64,000 bases of DNA. It comes from Chloroflexota bacterium (GTDB taxonomy: Bacteria; Chloroflexota; Anaerolineae; Anaerolineales; Villigracilaceae). The notes beneath the pieces were generated by a model. The model was not told the origin of the DNA, did no database searches, and was given only the letters and a program-made list of their open reading frames with translations. The stretch covers positions 1 through 64,000 of the forward strand of contig JACAEM010000018.1 in assembly GCA_013388855.1 (NCBI GenBank), given 5' to 3'. Positions 42,827-50,839 of the stretch are shown piece by piece. The first letter of the stretch is position 1, and every line of letters begins with the position of its first letter. The position numbers and the translations under genes were made by a program.

Positions 42827-45427
42827 ATGCCCCACCCGCTCGAGTCTGGGACTGTTCGTTGTTTTCACTCCGATGGCGCTACCAAAGGGACAGGTTTTCT
42901 TGTCTCCGACAGGCTGGTGGTTACATGCGCGCATGTCATCCAGACTTCGGACGGAACCGTTCAAGTGCAATTCGTTGGTCAAGACAAAATGATAAGCGCC
43001 AGGGTCTTGCCCGAATATTATCGCGACCCCGACCATGGCGATATTGCCTTCTTGCTCCTGGAAAGTACACCGGAAAATATCATACCATTACCCTTGGGAG
43101 ACTCCAGGCACAGCCTGTCGGGGAGTCCGTTTCGAGCCTTTGGCTACCCAGTCATTGGCAATATTATGGGCATTCATGCGCGTGGTGAGATTTTGGGAAA
43201 AGTCGCGGAAAACGATCAGGTTCTCTTGCAACTCCGATCTTCAGAATTGAATCTGGGTCACAGCGGCGCTCCGGTGTGGGACGAGAAGCGCAATGTGGTC
43301 GTGGGGATGGTGGTCAGTGTATTCAAGACTGACGCAAGTGGAAAGTTACGAGATACAGCTTTTGCGATTCCATCGGAGTCTCTGTGGCAGGTCTGCCCGG
43401 AAATACAACCGTCGGAGATTTCTCCCTACCTTGGATTGAATGCTTTTTCCGAAGAAACTGCGCAATTTTTCTTTGGGCGCGATACCCTCGTCGAGAAACT
43501 GATTAATGTTTTACGCGGTGGATGCCGTTTTCTGGCGGTGTTTGGCCCCTCGGGATGTGGAAAATCATCAGTTGTGAGAGCGGGTCTGCTTCCGGCGTTG
43601 GAAAAGGGTCAATTACCGGAGAGTCAGAAATGGGCACAGGTCAAGATGCGCCCGGCGGATGATCCCTTCATGCAGATGAAGAACGCAGGATTGAATCCGA
43701 TTGACGTCAAGGAATATTTGAAGTCGCACCCGGGGATGGAACGCATGGTGTTATTCATCGATCAATTCGAGGAGTTGTTCACACTCTGCCCGGACGATAT
43801 CCGGGAACGCTTCACGCGTGAACTGGCGCTTGCTCTGGAAGACCCGAAGTTGATTCTCATCCTGTCCATGCGGGACGATTTCTATAGCGCCTTCCATTCC
43901 GCGGCTTCACCATTGGCGGAGTCGAAATTTCTGCGGGTCGAGAACGTGCCTGGGGTGCTGACACAGGACGAATTGATGGCAATGATCGAGCGTCCCGCCG
44001 GTGTGGTCGGTGCTGCGGTCGAGCCGGGACTTGGCGAATTGATCATCAAAGATTTGACCCATGACGGCAGTGTGCGCAGTTCATCCCTGCCGTTGTTGGA
44101 GTTTGCACTGACACAGTTGTGGATTAAGCGCCGCGAGGGTCGACTGACGCATGATGCTTACCGGGAGATCGGCGGAGTGACGGGAAGCCTGGCGCGATGG
44201 GCGAATGATGCCTACAGTGAGTTGTCCGAAACACACCGGCGTGTTGCCGAAGATTTATTGACATCCTTGGTGCATCTCGGCGACGAGTCGCAGGGATTGC
44301 CGGACACTCGAAGGCGCAGGCAGATTGCTGAGTTGAGTGCTTCCGAGTCACAACAACATGTGATGAAGCATCTGGCAGATCGCCGGTTGATCGTCGCCGA
44401 TGGAAACACGGTTGAGTTGATCCACGATGCCTTGTTGAGTGAGTGGGATGAATTAAAGCGCTGGATTCGAGATAACCGCCATAATCTGCGATTGAGGGAA
44501 AAATTGGCGGACTTGTCCAGTCAGTGGGAGGCATCTGGTAGAAAAGATGTTAGTTTGCTTTATAAAGGCTGGCGGTTGAGGGAGGTCGTTGCCTTATCGG
44601 GCAAGTTTACCTTTACCGTTCTTGAGCAGGATTTCATCGCAGCAAGTATCAGGGCCGAACGTCGCCAAAGGCTGCACCAGATTGGGACCGTGCTGGCTTA
44701 CACGGCTCTTTTTATTGTTATCATCGTTTTGGGACCTGGACGATGGGCATATTATGAGTATTTGCGGCAGAAAGTCATCAGAGAAAGTCCGTTGGCGCAT
44801 CTGGAAGGCGGAGAGATCATCTTTGGCACTGATTCCTCGACCAGATTTGAGGATGAGCCGGCGTTGGAAAAGAGGAAGGTCGATTCTTTCAGCATCGAAA
44901 CCATGGAGGTGACGAACGTGCATTACAGAGTCTGTGTTGAAGTCGACGTCTGTGATGAGCCCAAAGATACTGAATTCTATGACCAACGCCGGTTTGACCT
45001 GCATCCGGTGGTCCATGTAACGCTCGAACAGGCAGAGACCTATTGTGCGTGGCTTGGACGCCGTTTGCCAGACACGTACGAGTGGGAGCTTGCAGCACGC
45101 GGTCGGGATGGTCGTCCCTGGCCTTGGGATGGGGATGAATTTCCAACCGTCAACCACGCTAATGTGATCCTCCTGCTTGATTCCGCTTCCAATGAATGGT
45201 ACGCGCCCACGGGCACCGAGCAGGTTGGATCGTATCCATTGGGAAGGACACCAGAAGGTGTGTATGATTTATTGGGGAATGTATGGGAGTGGACAACCAC
45301 CCCAATGGAAACTGCCTATATCCAGAGAGGAGGCGCTTGGGATTCGGTTATGTATCGAATAACAAACATTCGCGTATCTGTCGACAAACAGCCGGATTCG
45401 GCTGTCGGTTTTCGTTGTGCTCGGTAA
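42827..45427 (+). CDS. Trypsin-like protease-STAND NTPase-TM-FGE-fold protein
   Basis: The 866-residue protein has four parts. Residues 1-190 are a trypsin-like serine protease with triad H36 (TCAHV), D72 (HGDIAF) and S146 (GHSGAPV). Residues about 210-600 are a STAND NTPase of the nSTAND1 kind, opening YLGLNAFSEETAQFFFGR, with Walker A GPSGCGKSS at 240-248 and Walker B VLFIDQFEELF near 312. A membrane helix follows at about 622-643. Residues 665-866 are a formylglycine-generating-enzyme-type domain (RLPDTYEWELAARG, GVYDLLGNVWEW, RGGAW, GFRCAR). STAND proteins switch on upon sensing a trigger; here the protease would be the output. The ATG at 42827 has GAGGGAG upstream; the TTG at 42785 does not. 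Confidence 0.92.
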   Translation: MPHPLESGTVRCFHSDGATKGTGFLVSDRLVVTCAHVIQTSDGTVQVQFVGQDKMISARVLPEYYRDPDHGDIAFLLLESTPENIIPLPLGDSRHSLSGSPFRAFGYPVIGNIMGIHARGEILGKVAENDQVLLQLRSSELNLGHSGAPVWDEKRNVVVGMVVSVFKTDASGKLRDTAFAIPSESLWQVCPEIQPSEISPYLGLNAFSEETAQFFFGRDTLVEKLINVLRGGCRFLAVFGPSGCGKSSVVRAGLLPALEKGQLPESQKWAQVKMRPADDPFMQMKNAGLNPIDVKEYLKSHPGMERMVLFIDQFEELFTLCPDDIRERFTRELALALEDPKLILILSMRDDFYSAFHSAASPLAESKFLRVENVPGVLTQDELMAMIERPAGVVGAAVEPGLGELIIKDLTHDGSVRSSSLPLLEFALTQLWIKRREGRLTHDAYREIGGVTGSLARWANDAYSELSETHRRVAEDLLTSLVHLGDESQGLPDTRRRRQIAELSASESQQHVMKHLADRRLIVADGNTVELIHDALLSEWDELKRWIRDNRHNLRLREKLADLSSQWEASGRKDVSLLYKGWRLREVVALSGKFTFTVLEQDFIAASIRAERRQRLHQIGTVLAYTALFIVIIVLGPGRWAYYEYLRQKVIRESPLAHLEGGEIIFGTDSSTRFEDEPALEKRKVDSFSIETMEVTNVHYRVCVEVDVCDEPKDTEFYDQRRFDLHPVVHVTLEQAETYCAWLGRRLPDTYEWELAARGRDGRPWPWDGDEFPTVNHANVILLLDSASNEWYAPTGTEQVGSYPLGRTPEGVYDLLGNVWEWTTTPMETAYIQRGGAWDSVMYRITNIRVSVDKQPDSAVGFRCAR

Positions 45428-45446
45428 TAGTCGAAAGGAAAAAACG

Positions 45447-46316
45447 ATGGAAATCACTTTTAATCCATTCCTGTTAGTCCTGATCCTCGTGGCGGTCTTG
45501 ATTTTGGTGCTATTTCTGTTATGGCTTTATGGTGAATTCTTAAAGAAGAAGTATTTTGATCACGCTGTAGACTATATGTTGCAGCCGGAAAGAGCGCCCC
45601 AGCCTGTAACGACGTGGACGCCGGTCTCGGCTCCGGACGCAAATGGAGTTTACACTTCCACTGCTACGGCGCCCTTGGATGACACCAACGAACAAATCGG
45701 CTTGGACATACGATGCAATGATTTGATGGAATACGAGGAATTTACCAGGAATGTGAAAGTTCGGTTTAGTCCAATTTACGAACCGCCGCCTCCCAACCCC
45801 TTTGACAGCCTTCTCAAAACCCTGAGTCTCAAGCGTGGCTTGAAGAGAGATATGGCTAAACAACTTGCTGTTACGGAAAGAGTGGTTGGAAAAATCCCTG
45901 TAGAGGAGGATTCCAGCGAAGAGGAAGTAGGCCCGGAACTTCTCCTGCAGTTTGGAGTGTTGGACCAAACCCGGGGGCAGTATGGAGCGGCAGCGGAAGA
46001 AAGAAAAGAATACTATGCCGTCGCCTTTAATATCGACCCTACGATTCGACGGGAACATGCGATCAATCAATGCCCCAGACCGAGAAGATGCAAGTGCAAT
46101 GTCAGGCATACCTACTCGTCAACGGAAGCGAATATCAGGGTGACGGTTACCGTATCTGTTGGCGCTGTCGGAGCAGCCGCCTCGAATGTATCTGCCGGCG
46201 GCACAGCCACAATCACTATTGCGAATCCTACCCAGATCACAAAGAGAATGGTGATCAGCGGCAAACGCGCGGGCGATAATACATACCGCCTATCTGGGAC
46301 GTGGAACAAAGCATGA
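45447..46316 (+). CDS. Membrane-anchored protein of unknown function, partner of the STAND protein
   Basis: The 289-residue protein has one N-terminal membrane segment (about 8-33), then a proline-rich linker and a long soluble region with no family I know. The middle (about 130-200) is charged with an acidic run (VEEDSSEEEVG), and the part around 220-240 has two cysteines within CPRPRRCKC. The last 60 residues are Thr/Val/Ala-rich and strand-like. It starts 19 bp after the protease-STAND gene with AAAGGA upstream, so it is almost surely cotranscribed. Confidence 0.7.
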   Translation: MEITFNPFLLVLILVAVLILVLFLLWLYGEFLKKKYFDHAVDYMLQPERAPQPVTTWTPVSAPDANGVYTSTATAPLDDTNEQIGLDIRCNDLMEYEEFTRNVKVRFSPIYEPPPPNPFDSLLKTLSLKRGLKRDMAKQLAVTERVVGKIPVEEDSSEEEVGPELLLQFGVLDQTRGQYGAAAEERKEYYAVAFNIDPTIRREHAINQCPRPRRCKCNVRHTYSSTEANIRVTVTVSVGAVGAAASNVSAGGTATITIANPTQITKRMVISGKRAGDNTYRLSGTWNKA

Positions 46317-46345
46317 TGATTAAATCGGGCTTCTTTTGCCGGCTG

Positions 46346-46354
46346 TGTTATATT
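46346..46354 (+). promoter_or_regulatory. Extended -10 element before the cysteine-cluster gene
   Basis: TGTTATATT (TGn plus TATATT) ends 8 nt before the ATG at 46363, and 5 nt before an in-frame TTG at 46360. A very short or absent leader is implied. Confidence 0.45.
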
Positions 46355-46362
46355 GAAGGTTG

Positions 46363-47064
46363 ATGCGAGGCCTAAAGTCTATAACCGATCTTGCCCCGGC
46401 CGATATTCGCGGGCTGTATGCCGGATTTGATTCCCCAATCTCCACGCTCGATTGCGGGAAAAAATGCGCACCTCACAACCCGGGCGGCAAGCCGTTCTGT
46501 TGCGACATCTGTCATGCTGTTCCTGCCGCCTACAAAAGCGAGTGGAACTATCTCGAATCGAATACCGACTTGTGGCATAAATGGCGCGGCAACGAATGTG
46601 ATGAAACGACTACACAGGATCGTATTCGCATTAAAGCAGATATACCAAAGAATATGATCCTGCTTGCCTGCCTGGGTCCGGACCGGTGCCAGCGCGATTT
46701 CCGCGCTTTCAGTTGCCGGCAGTTCCCGTTCTTTCCTTATGTGACATCCAACTATCGGTTTATCGGGCTAGCGTATGAGTGGGAGTTTGAGATGAAATGC
46801 TGGGTAATCAGTAACCTGCATCAAGTGTCCCGAAAATATCGCGAAGAGTTTATCGGAACGTATGACCATCTTTTCTCACTGTTTCAGGATGAGTTCGAGG
46901 ATTACGCATACCATTCTTGGAGGATGCGCGAACATTTTGGCAGGCAAAGGAGGCGTATTCCTCTGCTACATCGAAATGGAAGGACCTGCCTGATCAGCCC
47001 AGCAAGCGAACGAATCCGATTTGTCGAACCAATGAGACTGCCGAAGTTCGGGTTTTACAAATAA
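46363..47064 (+). CDS. YkgJ-like cysteine-cluster protein
   Basis: The 233-residue protein has a cysteine-rich start, with CGKKCAPH then PFCCDICHA, and later CLGPDRCQ and FSCRQFPFFPY. This fits the YkgJ-type proteins, thought to bind zinc or an iron-sulfur cluster. The rest is rich in aromatic residues. Function is unknown. The ATG at 46363 is chosen over the adjacent TTG at 46360; AAGG is only 4 nt upstream. It ends 4 bp before a convergent gene, and a link to the STAND genes is uncertain. Confidence 0.68.
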   Translation: MRGLKSITDLAPADIRGLYAGFDSPISTLDCGKKCAPHNPGGKPFCCDICHAVPAAYKSEWNYLESNTDLWHKWRGNECDETTTQDRIRIKADIPKNMILLACLGPDRCQRDFRAFSCRQFPFFPYVTSNYRFIGLAYEWEFEMKCWVISNLHQVSRKYREEFIGTYDHLFSLFQDEFEDYAYHSWRMREHFGRQRRRIPLLHRNGRTCLISPASERIRFVEPMRLPKFGFYK

Positions 47065-47068
47065 AGGC

Positions 47069-47851
47069 TTACCACTCGCATCCGGGCGTCGTGCTGACAC
47101 CCGCCATCTTTCCCACCCGTTTGTACATCGTCACGTTGGTGAACGGCTCACCCAGAATCCCGTCGTGGATTGCCCAGGATCGTAAACGGATTCGGTTTAC
47201 GGCTTGGGGTGACCGGAACGGTGTCGAATCATCGAGCAGCGGATACAGGTCGCCTCCCTCCTGGAACCCAGCCTGGATGCTGTCCATCAGGCGTTTCCCC
47301 ACCTGATAGGCGAATCCATAACGCTCGAAGATAACCGCGTTGTGATAATACAGCGGCTCGACGAAATACATATCATGCCCGAGGCTGACGACGAATTCTT
47401 CGAATGTGTCCATTGCCTGACGCAGCAAGCGTAGACCGCGCCGCACCTGCCCCGGAGCCAGTCCTGCCTCCATCGCGGCTTGTTCCGCGGCCAGATTTCT
47501 TTTGAGTGTGCCGAAGCGAGTGGGGGAGCCGTCGGGCATTTTATCGACATCGAAACGCGGCGCTTCGGGGTCGTTCAAAATGTAGAGCAAAACATGGATC
47601 TGGCCGTTGAGCGTATCGGCGAGGTGGGCGTATAAGATCGGGTCGGGGAAGGATGGCTCGTGGAACAGGCTCATTTCCACGTCGCTGGAGCCGGGCGCAA
47701 ACCTGAATTTGAGGTGCGATTGGATGCGTTGGGAGTCAATATCAGGAAGATTGAATCGTTCCAGCAAAGGTTTGGGAATGTAACGGGCATAGATTGCTCG
47801 TTTTTCGTTTTCAGGAAGGTTATTGATTCCGCCGATGGTTGATGGGTTCAT
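47069..47851 (-). CDS. Conserved hypothetical protein
   Basis: The 260-residue soluble protein has no family I recognise. Notable parts are YARYIPKPLLERFNLPDID near the start, SLFHEPSFPDPILYAHLADT, and HNAVIFERYGFAYQVGKRLM near 170, which faintly recalls an acetyltransferase (GNAT) end. A GGGATGAG run precedes the ATG. It lies just downstream of smpB on the same strand, with a 38-bp gap. Confidence 0.6.
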   Translation of the reverse strand: MNPSTIGGINNLPENEKRAIYARYIPKPLLERFNLPDIDSQRIQSHLKFRFAPGSSDVEMSLFHEPSFPDPILYAHLADTLNGQIHVLLYILNDPEAPRFDVDKMPDGSPTRFGTLKRNLAAEQAAMEAGLAPGQVRRGLRLLRQAMDTFEEFVVSLGHDMYFVEPLYYHNAVIFERYGFAYQVGKRLMDSIQAGFQEGGDLYPLLDDSTPFRSPQAVNRIRLRSWAIHDGILGEPFTNVTMYKRVGKMAGVSTTPGCEW

Positions 47852-47889
47852 ATCTCATCCCTTTATCGTGTAGCCATGAAGTTGCGTGG

Positions 47890-48348
47890 TTACCTGACTC
47901 GCTGTTCGCGTTCCGCGCTTCTTGCTTCGTCTCGCTTGGCAATGGTGGCGCGCTTATCGTATGCCTTCTTGCCTTTTGCCAGGGCAATCTCGACTTTGGC
48001 GCGGCCATCCTTGAGGTAGATGCGTGTGGGCACAATCGTCATGCCTTTGATGCGGACATTGTTCCATAGTTCGCGGATTTGCCTTTTGTGTAGAAGCAGG
48101 CGGCGCCTGCGTTTGGGATCATGGTTGAAACGGTTTGCTTGCTCGTAGGGTGCGATGTGTGCTTCGACAAGCCATGCCTGTTTCCCATCCTCGATGTCGA
48201 CAAAAGCCTCCTGGAGACTGACCTGCCCGGCGCGGATGGACTTGATTTCGCTCCCTTGCAGGGCAAGCCCAGCTTCGAACTTCTCAAGAAGAAAATACTC
48301 AAAACTTGCTTTACGGTTGGTGGCAATCACTTTAACGTTTTCGGACAT
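47890..48348 (-). CDS. smpB: SsrA-binding protein SmpB
   Basis: SmpB carries tmRNA to stalled ribosomes. The 152-residue protein has the OB-fold core (GLALQGSEIKSIRAGQVSLQ, YLKDGRAKVEIALAKGKKAYDKR) and a basic C-terminal tail, all typical. No ribosome-binding site precedes the ATG; TAATAT lies 6 nt upstream, which suggests a leaderless mRNA. The tmRNA gene itself is not in the window. Confidence 0.95.
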   Translation of the reverse strand: MSENVKVIATNRKASFEYFLLEKFEAGLALQGSEIKSIRAGQVSLQEAFVDIEDGKQAWLVEAHIAPYEQANRFNHDPKRRRRLLLHKRQIRELWNNVRIKGMTIVPTRIYLKDGRAKVEIALAKGKKAYDKRATIAKRDEARSAEREQRVR

Positions 48349-48354
48349 GAATTG

Positions 48355-48360
48355 ATATTA
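48355..48360 (-). promoter_or_regulatory. Probable leaderless promoter of smpB (-10 TAATAT)
   Basis: TAATAT on minus is followed by CAATTC and the ATG at 48348. No -35 match is clear. Confidence 0.5.
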
Positions 48361-48385
48361 CCACAATCAGCAATTGCATTTCCTG

Positions 48386-49639
48386 CTACCCCCACTTCAC
48401 AATGGACAAACCCGAGAGAAAACGAAGCACAGCGATTACGAGCAACGCTTGCGATAGCCCGATCTGATCGGCGATGACGGGACCGGCGAGGGAGCCAATC
48501 AGAACAGCGGCGTTCAGGATGATGTTGTACCATGCCAGGTGAGGAGGGCGGTCATTGGCCGGGATGTGTTCGAGCATGTAGTTCGCATATGAGCCGGAGA
48601 CCAAGGCGAAGCTGAGACCACCAATCAGAGAAACGGCATAGTATTGCCATACTTCCGTCGACAGGGAAAGGATCAATGGATATGCCGCCATGCTTGCCAC
48701 GCTCCACCCGGTCAGATTTTTGTGTCCCATTCGATGAACCATTCTCCTGAGTTGCGTCGATCCGAGCAGGACGGTCAGGTAGAAAAGCGCGGTGCCGATT
48801 CCAATGTGGTCATCGGTCAATTTGAGGACGCGTACGTTGTAGATCGGAAAAATAGGGATTGCCAGATATTGCCCAAAGTGGAATCCGAAGAGTCCAAGTA
48901 GGACGTTCCGAAAACGGGTCTTCCAAATATCGAGGCGGAGCACTTGAAAGGGAGATGTTGCCTGTTTGGCGGGACCATGCCCCGGCTGGGCCGGAAGTGC
49001 AGGCGTATCCTTTTGCAGGGGTCGGACAAAAAAGAGGTGAAAGCTGCTCATCGCGGCGCCGAACGCGCCGATCCCAAAGACCACCTGATAGCCTGCCGGG
49101 AATGACATATGCTTAAGAATGTACCCGGAGAGCAGGGAGGATGCCATGAAAGCGATGGATAATACGATGTTTCGGACTCCCGCCACATGGGCGCGCCAAT
49201 CTGTTGGGACGGCTTCCGCGAAGAGCGCGCTGAATCCCACTGCCAGCGGCGTCAATGGGATGGCCATGAGGAATGTAAGTACGATCAGCGCCCAAATCTG
49301 GACTTGGTCGCTGAACAGCCACGGGAGGGGAATCCACAGAAAAAAGCCGAGACGATAAAGGACCGATGACCAAAAAACCGCCCGAGCTGTGTTACGTTTT
49401 TCGATCCAACGTCCTGCGGGGATTGCAACCAACAGGCTGATAACAGCGGAAACCGCACCCAGTAATCCGATTTGGAAACCTGTGGCTCCGAGACGGGTGG
49501 CGTAGACGTTGATAAAGTTTACGGCTGAGCCACTTAGTATGCCGAACCAGCCGATATCAAGGTAAAGGTGGATGAAATTTGCCCGATATTCTTTGGGAAT
49601 CTCGTTATGCCTGAAAAGTCGTGTAAGGATGGTGTGCAT
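48386..49639 (-). CDS. MFS transporter
   Basis: The 417-residue protein has about 12 membrane segments and the motif-A-like loop PAGRWIEKRNTARAVFW. The second half repeats the pattern with LRRMVHRMGHKNLTG. It is distinct from the MFS protein at 2632-3885. The ATG at 49639 has no ribosome-binding site; TATAAT on minus at 49655-49650 gives a leader of only about 4 nt. The substrate is unknown. Confidence 0.83.
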   Translation of the reverse strand: MHTILTRLFRHNEIPKEYRANFIHLYLDIGWFGILSGSAVNFINVYATRLGATGFQIGLLGAVSAVISLLVAIPAGRWIEKRNTARAVFWSSVLYRLGFFLWIPLPWLFSDQVQIWALIVLTFLMAIPLTPLAVGFSALFAEAVPTDWRAHVAGVRNIVLSIAFMASSLLSGYILKHMSFPAGYQVVFGIGAFGAAMSSFHLFFVRPLQKDTPALPAQPGHGPAKQATSPFQVLRLDIWKTRFRNVLLGLFGFHFGQYLAIPIFPIYNVRVLKLTDDHIGIGTALFYLTVLLGSTQLRRMVHRMGHKNLTGWSVASMAAYPLILSLSTEVWQYYAVSLIGGLSFALVSGSYANYMLEHIPANDRPPHLAWYNIILNAAVLIGSLAGPVIADQIGLSQALLVIAVLRFLSGLSIVKWG

Positions 49640-49649
49640 GGCGAAACGG

Positions 49650-49655
49650 ATTATA
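49650..49655 (-). promoter_or_regulatory. -10 element of the MFS transporter gene
   Basis: A perfect TATAAT on minus lies 10 nt before the start codon at 49639. Confidence 0.5.
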
Positions 49656-49695
49656 TTCCGATTTTGTTTCCCGGTTTTCTCGGCCGGCCGAAAAA

Positions 49696-49723
49696 CAAAA
49701 ACAGCCTCCATGGGCTGTTTTTG
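49696..49723 (-). terminator. Terminator of the exporter-kinase-regulator operon
   Basis: The 11-bp stem CAAAAACAGCC and its complement, with a 6-nt loop (49707-49712), is followed on minus by a TTTTT run. It lies 36 bp after the response-regulator stop. Confidence 0.87.
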
Positions 49724-49759
49724 TTGCGACGATTCGGCTTGGTCTTTTTGAATATGACC

Positions 49760-50839
49760 CTATTGTCCTCCAGCGGCTTTGGCAGTTGCGGCAGAGCGGG
49801 TGTGGACATCCAGTTTTTCAAAGATGGATTTCAGGTGCCGTTTCACGGTGTTGGTGGTGATGACGAGCCGTTCGGCGATTTCTTTGTTTGTGAGACCCTG
49901 AGCCAACAAATCCAGGACTTCGCGTTCACGGTCGGTAAGCGCGCTGAGTTCGCTGAGCGATTGATGCGATTTGCGCGTTTCTTCGATCACGCGGCGGAAG
50001 GCGGCACGATCGAAGGCTTGTTTTTCAATGTAGGCAGAGATGGCATATTCTGAGTATACCCGCTGGATTTCGTCCGTCTCGGTGATACCGCTGACGACGA
50101 TGGTGGGGATGCCGCCTGCCCGTGCAGCGGAAAGCAGTTGATAACCTTCGAGGTTCGGGTCGTGCGCGTCTTTATCCCAGGCAGTGACTGTTCCCTGCAA
50201 TGACAGGTCGATCACGGCCAGCGAAAATTTTTCGCGGCGCAGGTAGCCGAGCGCGTCGCCAAAACTTGCACAAGTGCGGACTTGAAAGCCGGCGTCGCTT
50301 AACAATTCCTCGAGGATGCTTCGCCAGCCGGCATCATCTTCCACCACGAGGGCTTTTTCACTGGGAAGTTTGACCGGGGCGAGTTGTCCTTTTTGCGGGG
50401 AGGCAGATGTCGTTGAAACGGGAGCAGGCGTCGGCGCGGCTTGAACCGGCGGGCTGACGAGAATTCGATAAATGATGTCGCGGAATTGGCTGCGGTGAAA
50501 GCTTTCCTTGCGCAGGAAGGTAAATGCGCCGTAATCCGTCAGCGCGGTGACCGCCAGTTCAACGGTCGCAAATCCGGTGAGCAGGATGGCGCGGCAGTTG
50601 GGGTCGAGTTTGCGAACGGCATCCAGCGCGCGCAATCCGTCAATGTTATTGTGATCGTTGGGGGAGAGGGAAAGATCGATCACCGCGATGCGATGTGTCC
50701 GGGATTTAAGCGCGCGGGTTGCCTCATCGAGATTTGTCGCGAGTTCGACCTCCAACCCGCAATCAGAGAGGATCTCGCTGACAATTTGCTGCCACGAATG
50801 GTCATCTTCAACGACGAGCGCCCGCAATACCTGTGCCAT
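49760..50839 (-). CDS. Response regulator with two receiver domains and a LuxR-type HTH
   Basis: The 359-residue protein has receiver 1 (about 1-125, phosphoacceptor in VIDLSLSPNDHNN), a Pro/Ala/Thr-rich linker, receiver 2 (about 150-280, with VIDLSLQGT), and a C-terminal LuxR/FixJ HTH (LTDREREVLDLLAQGLTNKE). It would be a DNA-binding transcription factor that can take phosphate at two sites. The ATG at 50839 shares one base with the TGA of the kinase gene, so the two are coupled and likely a cognate pair. The longer frame to 50947 is only overlap with the kinase. Confidence 0.92.
   Translation of the reverse strand: MAQVLRALVVEDDHSWQQIVSEILSDCGLEVELATNLDEATRALKSRTHRIAVIDLSLSPNDHNNIDGLRALDAVRKLDPNCRAILLTGFATVELAVTALTDYGAFTFLRKESFHRSQFRDIIYRILVSPPVQAAPTPAPVSTTSASPQKGQLAPVKLPSEKALVVEDDAGWRSILEELLSDAGFQVRTCASFGDALGYLRREKFSLAVIDLSLQGTVTAWDKDAHDPNLEGYQLLSAARAGGIPTIVVSGITETDEIQRVYSEYAISAYIEKQAFDRAAFRRVIEETRKSHQSLSELSALTDREREVLDLLAQGLTNKEIAERLVITTNTVKRHLKSIFEKLDVHTRSAATAKAAGGQ

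Noticed and set aside
44820-46316. Diversity-generating retroelement acting on the FGE domain
   Set aside because: No reverse transcriptase, template repeat or accessory gene is visible around the domain.
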